From RPQJ01 sp963754125 (GTDB lineage Bacteria; Pseudomonadota; Gammaproteobacteria; Steroidobacterales; Steroidobacteraceae), in contig CAVWEX010000007.1 in the NCBI GenBank assembly GCA_963754125.1, positions 310,001 through 374,000 of the forward strand: a stretch of DNA of 64,000 nucleotides. The letters are read 5' to 3'. Below the pieces are notes generated by a model. It saw only the letters and a program-made list of their open reading frames with translations. It did not search any database and had not been told where the DNA came from. Numbering within the stretch: the stretch's first letter is position 1; each line of letters begins with the position of its first letter. This document shows positions 54,545 through 64,000 of the stretch, piece by piece. The translations under genes and the position numbers were made by a program.

Positions 54545-55918
54545 ATGGACATCCAAGTGCTGACCGACATCGTGGGCCCCGACGGCGTCCTCACGGGCGC
54601 CGACGTCCGCGCGCGCTCCGTGAGCTGGGCCGATCACAGCCCCTGCCAGGCGCTCGCAATCGTGCGTCCGGCGAATACGGAGCAGGTGTCGCGCGTGCTG
54701 GCAGCCTGCCATGCGGCCGGCCAGCCGGTCGTGCCGATGGGCGGTCTCACCGGGCTCGTCCGCGGCTGCGTCGCGGGCCCGGGCGAGATCGGCCTGTCGC
54801 TCGAGCGCATGCACCGCATCGAGTCGGTGGACCCGGTGAACCGCACGATGACCCTCGAGGCCGGCGTGCCGCTCGAGACCGTGCAGCAGGAGGCCGAGAA
54901 GCACGGCCTGCTCTACCCGGTGGACTTCGGCGCCCGCGGCTCGGCGCACATCGGTGCCACTGTCGCGACCAACGCCGGCGGCAACGGCGTGATCCGTTAC
55001 GGCATGACGCGCGAGTCGGTGCTCGGCCTCGAGGCGGTGCTCGCCGACGGCACGGTCATCTCCTCGATGAACCGCATGATCAAGAACAACGCCGCCTACG
55101 ACTTGAAGCAGCTGTTCATCGGCACCGAGGGCACGCTCGGCATCGTGACCCGGCTCGTGCTGCGCCTGCGCGAGGCGCCGCGCAGCACCCAGACCGCGCT
55201 CGTCGCCTGCGCGGAGTTCGCTGACGTGACGCGGCTGCTCAAGCACATGGACGGCGCGCTCGGCGGCGCGCTCTCGGCCTTCGAGGTGATGTGGAACGAG
55301 TTCTATCGGCTGGTGACGACACCGCCCGCGAAGGGTGCCGCGCCGATCTCCCAGGAATACGCCTACTACGTGCTGATCGAAGGCGCGGGCGGCGACCCCG
55401 CGCGCGACCAGGCGCGCTTCGAGGAAGCGCTCGGCGAGGCGATCGAAGCGGGCCTCGTCGCCGACGCGGTGATCGCCTCGTCCGAATCGCAGCGTGCCTC
55501 GCTCTGGGCACTGCGCGACGACGTCGAGCAGTTTTTCCGGCTCGGCATGCCGGTGGTGTTCGACATCAGCCTGCCGGTGACGGAGATGGAAGGCTACGTG
55601 GCGGAGATCCTCGCACGGCTCGAACGTGAGTGGCCTGCGTATCGCCGCTTCGTGTTCGGGCACCTGGGCGACGGCAACCTGCACGTCATCGCCGCCGGGC
55701 CACCGAGCCGCGAGGCGCGCCACGGCATCGAGCGCTGCGTGTACGAGCCGCTCGCGGCCCGCAGCGGCTCGGTCTCGGCGGAGCACGGCATCGGCCTCGA
55801 GAAGCAGCCGTGGCTGTCGCTGTCGCGCAGCGAGGCGGAGCTCGCGCTGATGCGACGACTCAAGGTCGCGCTCGACCCGAAGGGTATCCTCAATCCCGGG
55901 CGCGTTCTGTCGGACTGA
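54545..55918 (+). CDS. FAD-linked D-2-hydroxy acid dehydrogenase (GlcD/D-lactate dehydrogenase-like)
   Basis: The product is 457 residues. The FAD-binding PCMH domain has P-M-G-G-L-T-G-L-V-R-G and G-A-T-V-A-T-N-A-G-G-N-G-V-I-R-Y-G. The C-terminal FAD oxidase domain has F-G-H-L-G-D-G-N-L-H and S-A-E-H-G-I-G-L-E-K, which contain the histidine and acidic residues of the substrate/metal site. Such enzymes oxidise D-2-hydroxy acids such as D-lactate or D-2-hydroxyglutarate and pass electrons to quinone or an electron-transfer flavoprotein. Exact substrate not determinable. Confidence 0.9.
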   Translation: MDIQVLTDIVGPDGVLTGADVRARSVSWADHSPCQALAIVRPANTEQVSRVLAACHAAGQPVVPMGGLTGLVRGCVAGPGEIGLSLERMHRIESVDPVNRTMTLEAGVPLETVQQEAEKHGLLYPVDFGARGSAHIGATVATNAGGNGVIRYGMTRESVLGLEAVLADGTVISSMNRMIKNNAAYDLKQLFIGTEGTLGIVTRLVLRLREAPRSTQTALVACAEFADVTRLLKHMDGALGGALSAFEVMWNEFYRLVTTPPAKGAAPISQEYAYYVLIEGAGGDPARDQARFEEALGEAIEAGLVADAVIASSESQRASLWALRDDVEQFFRLGMPVVFDISLPVTEMEGYVAEILARLEREWPAYRRFVFGHLGDGNLHVIAAGPPSREARHGIERCVYEPLAARSGSVSAEHGIGLEKQPWLSLSRSEAELALMRRLKVALDPKGILNPGRVLSD

Positions 55919-55952
55919 CGGCTGGCCTCCGGGCCCGCTCGCCCATCGTGAG

Positions 55953-56567
55953 TCAGATGTCGAAATCCGGGTCCTCGCCGAGATCGGGAATGCGCATCAT
56001 CGGCCCGGCTTCCGAGAGGCTCGACGGCTCGGTGAAACCGAAGACCGGCAGCCCGACTTCCCTGCGCAGCGAGTTGAGCCGGTTGAGCCAGCCCTTGAGG
56101 AACACCTTGAGCTTCGGATTCGCGACCGCGAGCCGCCGGTAGAACGCCTCGCGGGCGTCGCAGTAGGCGACCAGCGCGCTGCGCGGCTCACAGCCCGCCA
56201 CGGCCTGTGCCGTGCCGGAACCGAACTGGCCGTCCACGCCGCAGCCGACCGCGCCCTGCAGGAACCGCACCGCGCGGCCCACGCCCATGTTCACGGCCGT
56301 GTCGAACTGCACGAGGTCGAGCTTCGTCGGCAGCTGGTTGCAACGCGGCGGCAGCCAGTAGTCGCCTTCGTAGATCTCCTTGACCTCGCCGTCGGTGATC
56401 AACTTGACGTCCTTCGGCGGCAGGCTGCGGCGCGCGCGCCAGGCCGTATACACGCGTTGCGTCACGCCCTTGTTGGTGCGGCCACCGGGATCGTTCGGGT
56501 GGTCGACGAAGCCACCTTCCCAGCGGAGGATGAACGGCATCGCTGCGTCGAAAGCGGGTGAGGGCAT
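55953..56567 (-). CDS. Glycosyl hydrolase family 108 muramidase-like protein
   Basis: The product is 204 residues. The N-terminal half has R-W-E-G-G-F-V-D-H-P-N-D-P-G-G-R-T-N-K-G-V-T, the GH108 signature with the catalytic Glu, followed by Y-E-G-D-Y-W and F-D-T-A-V-N-M-G-V-G-R-A. The C-terminal half (V-D-G-Q-F-G-S-G-T) matches the peptidoglycan-binding tail of these proteins. Members cut peptidoglycan glycan strands and occur in phages, secretion systems and bacterial chromosomes. No signal peptide is present, so an unusual export route or a lysis role is possible. It diverges from the unknown-metallopeptidase-patatin operon. Confidence 0.85.
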   Translation of the reverse strand: MPSPAFDAAMPFILRWEGGFVDHPNDPGGRTNKGVTQRVYTAWRARRSLPPKDVKLITDGEVKEIYEGDYWLPPRCNQLPTKLDLVQFDTAVNMGVGRAVRFLQGAVGCGVDGQFGSGTAQAVAGCEPRSALVAYCDAREAFYRRLAVANPKLKVFLKGWLNRLNSLRREVGLPVFGFTEPSSLSEAGPMMRIPDLGEDPDFDI

Positions 56568-56788
56568 CGGACTTACCTCCGGTCAGAGACCTCAGGAGCC
56601 AGCCGGACTTCCGTGGGCCCGCCCGCTCACCTCGCAGGTGACTTCCGGGCCCTCGCGGAGTCGGCACTCGCGGCTGAACCGTATTATGTCTACGACGCAG
56701 CAGTATGATGTTCGCCTGGCCCGCGGCGTCAAGCGCCGCGGACCGGCACCGGATCCGGCCACGTCCGTCCGTCCAAGGGGGAAACAAA
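56568..56788 (+). other. Divergent intergenic region between the muramidase and the metallopeptidase operon
   Basis: A 221-base gap that must hold promoters for both directions. A TATTAT hexamer lies at about 56681-56686 on the plus strand, but its -35 is poor. No coding sequence or repeat is evident. Confidence 0.4.
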
Positions 56789-57562
56789 ATGAGCATCGAC
56801 CTCGACCACGCACGCTCCTTCGTCATGGGCCTCGACCTGCCCGCGCCGCGCTTCGGGGCCGCGGCCGCCCCGTCGGCGCCGATCAACTTCGACGCGGCCC
56901 GCGACCAGGCGCTGGTCGTGGGCTCGGAGGTCGTGTCGTTCGTGCAGGGCGTTACCGCCGAACAGCGCGGCGACATCGTGAACTCGGCGCTGCTCGCGCA
57001 GCTGCGGGCCAAGAAGGTCGTGCCCGAGCCGCGCTCGCTGGTCGAGATCCGGGAGTGGTACAACCAGTACTTCACCGTGCTCGGGAACATCGGCTTCGTC
57101 ACGCAGCAGACGAACCTGCAGCACTACCAGGAGAAGAGTGACGGCTTCCAGGCCCACGAGGCCGTGCTCGACGTCGCCACGACGCTGCTCGCCGGCGCGC
57201 CCACGGCGCTCGCGGTGCTGGCCTCGACCGTGCAGGCGCTCAAGAAGATGGACGCAGGCAATCCGTGGGTGACGATCTTCAACCGCGAGAGCCGCTCGGC
57301 GAATACCGCGCATTTCCAGGTGTCCACGGTGGACCGCGACCCGGCCGGCGACCTGTTCGTCGCCCTGACCGCGTTCGCGCTCGAGGCCGAGCAGAAGATC
57401 ACGCAGGTGCTGTTCTTCAAGTTCCGCAAGAACGAGGTCCGCATCGAGAACAATGCCGGCAAGGCCACGATCAACGCGGCGGTGCTGTCCGGGTTGCGCG
57501 CGCAGATCGCACAGAAGCTGCTGACGCAGACCAGCGACTTCGTGAGCGGGCTCGACATCTGA
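56789..57562 (+). CDS. Protein of unknown function, first gene of the metallopeptidase-patatin operon
   Basis: The product is 257 residues, acidic to neutral, with no signal peptide. I do not recognise a family. The N-terminal 45 residues are Ala/Pro-rich. A central stretch (about 115-150) is Ala/Leu-rich and moderately hydrophobic (L-L-A-G-A-P-T-A-L-A-V-L-A), possibly one membrane-seeking helix. The C-terminal half looks alpha/beta, with F-F-K-F-R-K-N-E-V-R-I-E. The ATG at 56789 follows a good GGGGGAA ribosome-binding site. It lies 64 bases before the metallopeptidase gene and is probably co-transcribed with it and the patatin. Confidence 0.7.
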   Translation: MSIDLDHARSFVMGLDLPAPRFGAAAAPSAPINFDAARDQALVVGSEVVSFVQGVTAEQRGDIVNSALLAQLRAKKVVPEPRSLVEIREWYNQYFTVLGNIGFVTQQTNLQHYQEKSDGFQAHEAVLDVATTLLAGAPTALAVLASTVQALKKMDAGNPWVTIFNRESRSANTAHFQVSTVDRDPAGDLFVALTAFALEAEQKITQVLFFKFRKNEVRIENNAGKATINAAVLSGLRAQIAQKLLTQTSDFVSGLDI

Positions 57563-57626
57563 GCACCGGGGCGCGACGATCGGGCGTGGAGGCGCCCGGA
57601 CGCGCCGGCCGGAGTGGGGAGTAAGC

Positions 57627-59525
57627 ATGGGGGATTTCGACAAGTACCTGAACCCGAGCGTGGACCGCCCGTCGTTCGCGCAGTGCAACCACGGCAAGAC
57701 CTACCAGCTCGGGCCGCGGGTGTACTACCCGTCCACGAGCGCCCACGAATGGCAGCTGGGCGAGCCGACCACGCGCCGGCTGCGCATCTTCGCGGTCGAT
57801 CCGTCGGCGCTGGTGCGCGAGGGCAAGTACGCCACGATCGAGATCCCCTACGAGAAGCTCGCGCCGGGCCCGGTCGGCTGCCTGTTCGAGGTGGACACGA
57901 CGGACATCGACACCGGCAAGAAGCCGACGGATGCGGATCCCGACCTCGACGGTCTCAAGGTGCTCCTCGGCAGCGGCATGGCGCCGTCCGACTCGAATCC
58001 CGCCTTCCATGCCCAGATGGTCTACGGCGTGGCAAGCCTCGTGCACCGCACCTTCCGCCGCGCGCTGGGGCGGCAGATCCCGTGGCCGTTCCCGGCGCGC
58101 GACGGCGTGACGCGCCTGCGCATCCGGCCATTCGCGGGCGAGACGCAGAACGCGTGGTACGACCCGAACCAGGGCACGCTCAACTTCGGGTACTTCTACG
58201 CCCACGAGAAGCCGACCGACGGCACGCTGCCCCGCGGCATCGTGTACACGGCGCTGTCGCACGACATCGTCTGCCACGAGATGACGCACGCGATGCTCGA
58301 CGCGCTGCGCTCGAACTTCGTGCTGCAGACCAGCGCGGACATGTCGGGATTCCACGAGGGCTTCTCGGACCTCATGGCGCTGTTCCACCACTTCCTGCAC
58401 AAGGACGCGCTGCGCACCGCGCTGGCGCGCTGCCACGGCAACCTGCGCGACTCGAAGTACCTGAGCCACATCGGGCAGCAGTTCGGCCGGGCCTCGGGCG
58501 GCGTGCAGGCGCTGCGCAGCGCGTGCAACACGGAACTGCGCTACGACCCGAAGATGCCGGCGCACCAGATGGGCGAGCTGCTCATGGCGGCGGTGTTCGA
58601 CGCGTTCTGCACGGTCTACGAGCGCAAGACCGCCTCGATCATGCGCCTCGCGACCGGCGGCACCGGCCGCCTGGCCGAAGGCGACCTGCCCGAGGCGCTC
58701 GTGGAGGTGCTCACGACGCGCGCGCACAACCTCGCCAGCCAGTTCCTGAACATGCTGATCCGGGCGGTGGACTACCTCCCGCCCGTGGACGTGCGACTCG
58801 GCGAGTACCTGCGCGCAATCATCACGGCGGACTCGGAGCTGGTCCCCGACGACGTCTGGAACTATCGCGAGGCGCTGATCGACGCGTTTCGCCTGCGCGG
58901 CGTCTATCCCCGGGAGGTCGTGAGCCTCAACGAGGATTCGCTGCTCTGGCGGCCACCCCGACGCACGCTGGCTCCGATCAAGGCGCTGTCCTTCAGGGAG
59001 ATCTACTTCTCGGGCGATCCCGGCAGCGCGGTGACGGTGGGCGAGCAGATCGCGCAGGCCTGCGAGCTCGGCGAGCACGTGACCGGCAGCGACACCTGCA
59101 TGGAGGAACTCGGGCTGGTGAGGAACGGCGACCCGCGCCTCGAGGGCGACCAGGTGGCCTTGCCGCGGATCGAGTCGGTGCGCACGCTGCGTCGCATCGG
59201 GCCCGACGGACAGACCATCTTCGACACCGTCGCCGAGATCCTGCAGGTGCGCGTCGTGCGTCCGCGCGACGGCAAGCCCGGCTTCGAGATCTACGGCGGC
59301 TGCACGCTGATCCTCGATTCGCTGGGCAACGTCCGCATCGCCGTGCTCAAGAGCGTCATCGGCGAGCGGCGCATCGACCGTCGCCTCGACTACCTCGAGA
59401 GCCCCGCGAGCCGGCAGTTCTGGAAGAAGACCGGCGACCGTTACGTCCAGCGCGACACGACGCCGTTCCTGGCGCTCTGCGGTCCGGTCCGCCGGCGCAA
59501 CAAGGACGACGACCTCGACGACTGA
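57627..59525 (+). CDS. Putative gluzincin metallopeptidase (HEMTH), M4/M36-like
   Basis: The product is 632 residues with no signal peptide. Zinc ligands are visible: H217-E218-M-T-H221 in H-D-I-V-C-H-E-M-T-H-A, and a third ligand E244 in H-E-G-F-S-D-L-M-A-L-F, the spacing and context of thermolysin/fungalysin-type gluzincins. Just before is Y-D-P-N-Q-G-T-L-N-F-G-Y-F, the substrate-edge strand. About 150 residues precede the domain and 370 follow, the latter partly beta-rich at the end. No pro-domain of secreted M4 enzymes is present, so it may act inside cells or be delivered by a dedicated system. It is flanked by an unknown gene and a patatin lipase. Confidence 0.72.
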   Translation: MGDFDKYLNPSVDRPSFAQCNHGKTYQLGPRVYYPSTSAHEWQLGEPTTRRLRIFAVDPSALVREGKYATIEIPYEKLAPGPVGCLFEVDTTDIDTGKKPTDADPDLDGLKVLLGSGMAPSDSNPAFHAQMVYGVASLVHRTFRRALGRQIPWPFPARDGVTRLRIRPFAGETQNAWYDPNQGTLNFGYFYAHEKPTDGTLPRGIVYTALSHDIVCHEMTHAMLDALRSNFVLQTSADMSGFHEGFSDLMALFHHFLHKDALRTALARCHGNLRDSKYLSHIGQQFGRASGGVQALRSACNTELRYDPKMPAHQMGELLMAAVFDAFCTVYERKTASIMRLATGGTGRLAEGDLPEALVEVLTTRAHNLASQFLNMLIRAVDYLPPVDVRLGEYLRAIITADSELVPDDVWNYREALIDAFRLRGVYPREVVSLNEDSLLWRPPRRTLAPIKALSFREIYFSGDPGSAVTVGEQIAQACELGEHVTGSDTCMEELGLVRNGDPRLEGDQVALPRIESVRTLRRIGPDGQTIFDTVAEILQVRVVRPRDGKPGFEIYGGCTLILDSLGNVRIAVLKSVIGERRIDRRLDYLESPASRQFWKKTGDRYVQRDTTPFLALCGPVRRRNKDDDLDD

Positions 59526-59564
59526 CCGACCGCGGCGTCACGAGCCGCGCAGAGGAGCCGACCG

Positions 59565-60766
59565 ATGAGATACGACCTGGTGTTCGAGGGTGGCGGTGCG
59601 AAGGGCATGGCGTTCGTGGGCGCCGTCGCGGAGCTGCTGCAGGCGGGCCATACCCACGACCGGCTGCTCGGCACGTCGGCCGGCGCCATCACGGCGACGC
59701 TGCTCGCCGCGGGCTACACGGTCGACGAGATGAACGCGGCGCTGATGGAGCAGGAGAACGGCAAGCCGGTCTTCGCGGGCTTCATGGGCCGCCCGGAGGA
59801 CTTCACCGACGCCGAGATCGAGCAGGGCGGCATGCTGGCGCTGCTGAAGAACCTCGACCTGTCGCTGCTGCCGAACTTCCTCGAGGACCAGATGGACCGC
59901 AAGGTCGTGCGGGCGCTGGCCCGCGGCGGCAAGTCGCGCCACCTCGTGGCGCTCGTCGAGCGCGGCGGCTGGTTCGCGGCGCGGCGCTTCGTCACGTGGA
60001 TGAGCGGCAAGCTCGACGCCGGCCAGCGCGCGGACGGCAAGCCGCGCGGCTACTCGGGGATGACGCTGCGGCAGTTCTTCGAGGCGACCGGCGTGGACCT
60101 CTCGATGGTCGCCTCCGACACCACCGACGGCCGGCTGCTCGTGCTCAATCACCGCACCGCGCCGGACTGCCCGGTCGTCTAGGCGGTGCGCATGTCCATG
60201 AGCATCCCGCTGGTCTGGGACGAGGTGACGTGGCGGCCCGAGTGGGGCGCCTATCGCGGCCGCGACATCGCCGGGCACGCGTGGTGGACGGCGGCATGCT
60301 CTCGAACTTCCCGCTCGAGCTGTTCATCTCGGCCGAGCCGCAAGGTCACGAACGTGATGGGCCCGAAGCAGAACAACCCGGTGCTCGGGCTCATGATCGA
60401 CGAGTCGCTCGAGGTGCCGGGCGCCGGCGCGGGCGCCGCGGCGAAGCAGCCGGGCGCGCTCGCGGAGTTCGCGCTGGTCAGCGCATCGGCCGCCTGGTCG
60501 ACACCGCGACCACCGCGCACGACAAGCGGGTGATCGAGGAGCACGGCGACCTCATCGTGCGCCTGCCGGCCAAGGGCTACGGCACGACCGAGTTCGACAT
60601 GAGCGAGGCGCGCCGCAACGCGCTCGTCGAGGCGGCGCGCAAGGCGACGCAGGCATGGCTGCTCACCGCGCCGCGCACGGTGCCGCCGATGAGCTTCGGT
60701 CCGGGGGCGCCGGCCACCAAGGCCTCGCGCCGCGCGGATTCGATCGCCCTCGACCTGCTCGACTGA
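59565..60766 (+). CDS. Patatin-like phospholipase (three frameshifts and one in-frame TAG in this sequence)
   Basis: Restoring bases at about 60280 and 60475, removing one at 60341, and reading through a TAG at 60180-60182 gives about 400 residues. The N-terminus has the oxyanion loop F-E-G-G-G-A-K-G-M and the nucleophile S38 in G-T-S-A-G. The corrected middle supplies S-M-S-I-P and the catalytic Asp in V-V-D-G-G-M-L-S-N-F-P-L. The TAG stands where relatives usually have a sense codon before A-V-R-M-S-M-S-I-P, so one base change (GAG to TAG) is likely. The enzyme should hydrolyse acyl lipids. It lies 39 bases after the metallopeptidase gene. Confidence 0.7.
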
Positions 60767-60856
60767 ACTCGCCGCGTTATGTCGCTGCGTCCTGCTGGTG
60801 CAACTGCGGCAGCGAGCAAGGTCGCCTGAGAGGTGGTGCGTCCGGGGCGGTGGCTT

Positions 60857-60929
60857 GCGGTCCGTGCCGGGTGCGTTTCGAGTCGCTCCCCGATACTCGC
60901 TTGGTCGAAACGCACCCGGCACGGACCGC
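60857..60929. repeat. Long inverted repeat, perfect 25-bp arms
   Basis: Arms 60857-60881 and 60905-60929 are exact reverse complements, 25 bp, separated by 23 bases. In RNA or extruded DNA this forms a very stable hairpin. No T tract follows, so it is not a typical terminator. Confidence 0.85.
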
Positions 60930-61163
60930 CATCACTGCGGCGCCTGAGCTCGACCGCCTGCGGCGGCCTTCGCACGGCGCATGAGACGTCCAATACAGCA
61001 GCCCGCTCGTAAGCCGGCGGGAACGTGGACCTGAATCAGCGTTGAGTGCCGTTGCGCACCCGCCACCTGTTGCCGCCGACGGTGCGGCGGGATCCGGGCA
61101 GACTTCACCCTGCGCCGTGCGAGTTCTCGCCCCGGCGAGAACGCGCCCAGGCGCCGCGTGTCA

Positions 61164-61235
61164 GGCGGGGCTTCCGGGTCGGTCCAGCCGAGCATATCGG
61201 CCTTCGCGAGGCCGGACCGACCCGGAAACCCCGCC
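61164..61235. repeat. Long inverted repeat, 22-bp arms with one mismatch
   Basis: Arms 61164-61185 and 61214-61235 are reverse complements over 22 bp with one mismatch and a 28-base spacer. It resembles the repeat 300 bases upstream in size and in a shared CCGGGT core, but the arms are different sequences. Confidence 0.8.
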
Positions 61236-61315
61236 CGCTACCAGCGCACTCGAATCGACCGAGGCCGCGCAAACCACTATCGCCACGTTGCGTCCCCCGC
61301 CCTAAGCTGCCGAGC

Positions 61316-62030
<715 letters not shown>

Positions 62031-62031
<1 letters not shown>

Positions 62032-64000
62032 TGGCCGTCCTCGACCGCAAGCTGCGACGCGACCTCTGGCACCTGCGCGGCATGGTGGCCGCCATCTCGC
62101 TGGTGCTGCTCGGCGGCATCGCCACCTTCGTGATGTCGCGCGTCACCTACCAGTCGCTCTCGGTCACGCAGCAGCGCTACTACGCCGACCAGCGCTTCGC
62201 CGAGGTATTCGCGGGGCTGGTGCGCGCGCCGGAGGCGGTCGCCGGGCAGCTCGCCGCGCTGCCGGGCGTGAACGAGATCGAGACGCGGGTCACGGCCGCG
62301 GCGAACCTCGAGATCGACGGTTTCGACGACCCGGTGACCGCACGCATCGTGTCGCTGCCCGAGCACGGCGAGGCGCTGCTCAACGTGCCGTGGCTGCGGC
62401 CGGGACGCCTGCCCGATCCGCACGCGGAGCACGAGGTGACCGTCAGCGACGACTTCGCCGCGGCGCACGATCTCGGGCCCGGCGCCCGGATTACCGCCGT
62501 CATCAAGGGGCGCCGCAAGCAGTTCACGGTCACCGGCGTCACGCTGTCGCCCGGAGTTCATGTACGCCATACCGCCGGGCGGCATCTTCCCGGACCACGA
62601 GCGCTACGGGATCCTGTGGATGAACCGGCGTGCACTCGCCACGGCGCTCGACATGGACGGCGCGTTCAACGACGTGAGCTTTTCGCTGCAGCGCGGGGCC
62701 GACGCTCGCGACGTGATCGACGCGGTGGACGTCGTGCTCGCCCGCTACGGCGGCGCCGGCGCATACGAGCGCGCGGACCAGTTCAGCCACCGCTTCATCA
62801 CCGAGGAACTGCGCGGGCTCGCGACCATGGCGACCGTCTTCCCGGCGATCTTCCTCGGCGTGGCGGCGTTCCTGCTCAACGTGGTGATCACGCGCCTCAT
62901 CGCCCTCGAACGCGAGCAGATCGGCACGCTGAAGGCGTTCGGCTACGAGACGTCCGCGATCGCCTGGCACTACCTGAAGCTCGTGCTCGCAATCATGTCC
63001 TTCGGCCTCGCGGCCGGGATCGGCGCAGGACTGTGGTTCGCGCGCGGCATGGCGAGCGTCTACCAGACCTTCTACAGCTTTCCCTACCTCGAGCTGTACC
63101 TCGACCCGGTGGTGTTCATGCAGGCCGTCACGGTCACACTGGTCGCGGGACTTGCCGGCACCGCCCTCGCCGTGCACCGTGCCGCCTCGCCTGCCGCCCG
63201 GCGGTCGCGATGCGGCCCGAGCCGCCGCCCATGTACCGCGCCACCTTCCTCGAGCGGGCCGGTCTGCGCCGGCGGCTCGCCGAGCCCTCGCGCATGATCG
63301 TGCGCCACGTCGCCCGCCGGCCGCTTCGCTCCGGCCTGACGGTGCTCGGCATCTCCGCCGCGGTCGGCATCCTGATGATCACCAACTTCCAGCGCGACTC
63401 CATCGGCTGGATGATCGACGTGCAGTACGTGCTCGCGAGCCGCGAGGACATGACGGTGATGTTCACGGACCCGACGCCGCGTCGCGCGCTCTACTCGCTC
63501 GACGCGCTCGACGGCGTGACCCTCGCCGAGGGCTTCCGCGCCGTCCCCGCCCGCCTCGTGCACGGGCATCGCAGCTACCGGACGTCCGTCGAGGGCGTGG
63601 AGCCGGGCGCCGAGCTTCAGCGGGTGCTCGACATGTCGCTGCGGCCCGTGCCGATCCCGGCCGCAGGCGTGGTGCTGACGGAGTACCTCGCCCGCGAGAT
63701 CCTCGACATCGAGCCCGGGGAGATGCTGCGCATCGAGGTGCTCGAAGGCCGCCGCGAAGTGCTCGAAGTCCCGGTGGCGGGCGTCACGCGCCAGTACCTC
63801 GGCGTCAACGCCTACCTGAGCCGCGAGTCGCTCAACCGATTGCTGCGCGAGGGACCGGCGATCTCCGGCGCACGCCTCGCGGTGGATCCGGCACGATAGG
63901 TCGGGGTCTACCGGGAGCTGCGGCGCATGCCGCGCGTCGCCGGCACGGTGGTGCGCGAGAATTCGATCAACCAGTTCAACGAGATGATGGAGCAGACCAT
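62031..64000 (+). CDS. FtsX-like ABC transporter permease, partial (frameshifts and one in-frame TAG)
   Basis: The gene runs off the window. Removing extra bases at 62553, 63190 and 63200 joins three frames. The N-terminal membrane helix (M-V-A-A-I-S-L-V-L-L-G-G) is followed by a periplasmic domain of about 200 residues, then FtsX-type helices (F-P-A-I-F-L-G-V-A-A-F-L-L-N) and a loop A-L-E-R-E-Q-I-G-T-L-K-A. After A-M-R-P-E-P-P a second membrane half begins (L-R-S-G-L-T-V-L-G-I-S), as in duplicated permeases of the DevC/LolCE class. A TAG at 63897-63899 is followed by more family-like sequence (Y-R-E-L, R-V-A-G), so it is probably a base error. Substrate unknown; probably a lipid, lipoprotein or drug exporter. 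Confidence 0.8.

Larger units (their letters stand above)
60767..61315 (+). other. Palindrome-rich intergenic region
   Basis: A gap of 549 bases between the patatin and the ABC transporter genes. It holds two long inverted repeats (60857-60929 and 61164-61235). I see no convincing coding frame, tRNA or terminator with a T run. A promoter for the ABC operon must lie near its right end but cannot be picked out. Confidence 0.6.

Noticed and set aside
57614..60766. A 1050-residue plus-strand frame through the metallopeptidase and patatin genes.
   Set aside because: It is an Arg/Gly/Ala-rich off-frame reading. Only its last segments coincide with true patatin sequence, owing to indels.

Overview
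The window looks like chromosomal DNA of a high-GC gammaproteobacterium. I place it near the Steroidobacterales, Nevskiales or Xanthomonadales because of its gene orders: polA-engB-cytochrome c4-dsbA, def-fmt-rsmB-DUF4390-ntrY-ntrX, a LysM gene followed by dprA-smg-topA-hemF, a Mg-type HemB, and one contiguous trpEGDCFBA operon. The lineage is inferred from gene content; I see no rRNA or plasmid/phage backbone. Nearly all of the window is housekeeping DNA packed in short operons with 4-bp stop/start overlaps.

Layout. 0-4.5 kb (mostly minus): end of a DUF1329 gene, then a minus-strand run with a stand-alone Lrp/AsnC ligand domain, a zeta-type GST isomerase, a FAH-family hydrolase, UbiC and an acyl-CoA dehydrogenase. 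4.7-12 kb: thioesterase, LptM, PolA, two beta-barrel outer-membrane proteins, a strong candidate small RNA, EngB, cytochrome c4 and DsbA. 12-19 kb: a beta-helix lipoprotein, CorA, LysE-type exporter, NYN-LOTUS protein, desaturase, tRNA-Arg(CCG), cytochrome c5 and a DUF4136 lipoprotein. 19-26 kb (minus): the def-to-ntrX operon. 26-33 kb: LysM, DprA, Smg, TopA, HemF. 33-43 kb: RlmJ, Tag, an ECF sigma/DUF3379 pair, HemB, AroE, gamma carbonic anhydrase, LemA, a GIDE-domain protein, oligopeptidase A, exonuclease III and an HD protein. 44-50.7 kb (minus): the complete trp operon preceded by a transcription attenuator with a leader peptide. 50.7-56 kb: a ThDP enzyme diverging from an aminotransferase, DUF2959 lipoprotein and FAD oxidoreductase. 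56-64 kb: a muramidase diverging from a three-gene operon (unknown protein, HEMTH metallopeptidase, patatin lipase), a palindrome-rich gap, and an ABC exporter cut by the window edge.

The items most worth following are these. (1) A small RNA of about 120 nt at 9963-10082, in the polA-engB position that holds Spot 42, ErsA or sX13 in other gammaproteobacteria. It has a sigma-E/AlgU-like promoter and four stem-loops, two of them with C-rich loops. (2) A textbook four-segment trp attenuator with a Trp-x-Trp leader peptide. (3) The unexplained muramidase / unknown / metallopeptidase / patatin cluster.

A caution applies throughout. At least 15 genes are broken by single-base indels, which I count as 23 insertions and 5 deletions. 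The deletions fall in G/C runs. The breaks are dense in the last 4 kb and affect essential genes such as topA, fmt and aroE. After removing the inferred indels every affected complete gene has a length divisible by three. I read them as consensus sequencing errors, not pseudogenes, and give the inferred full extents.
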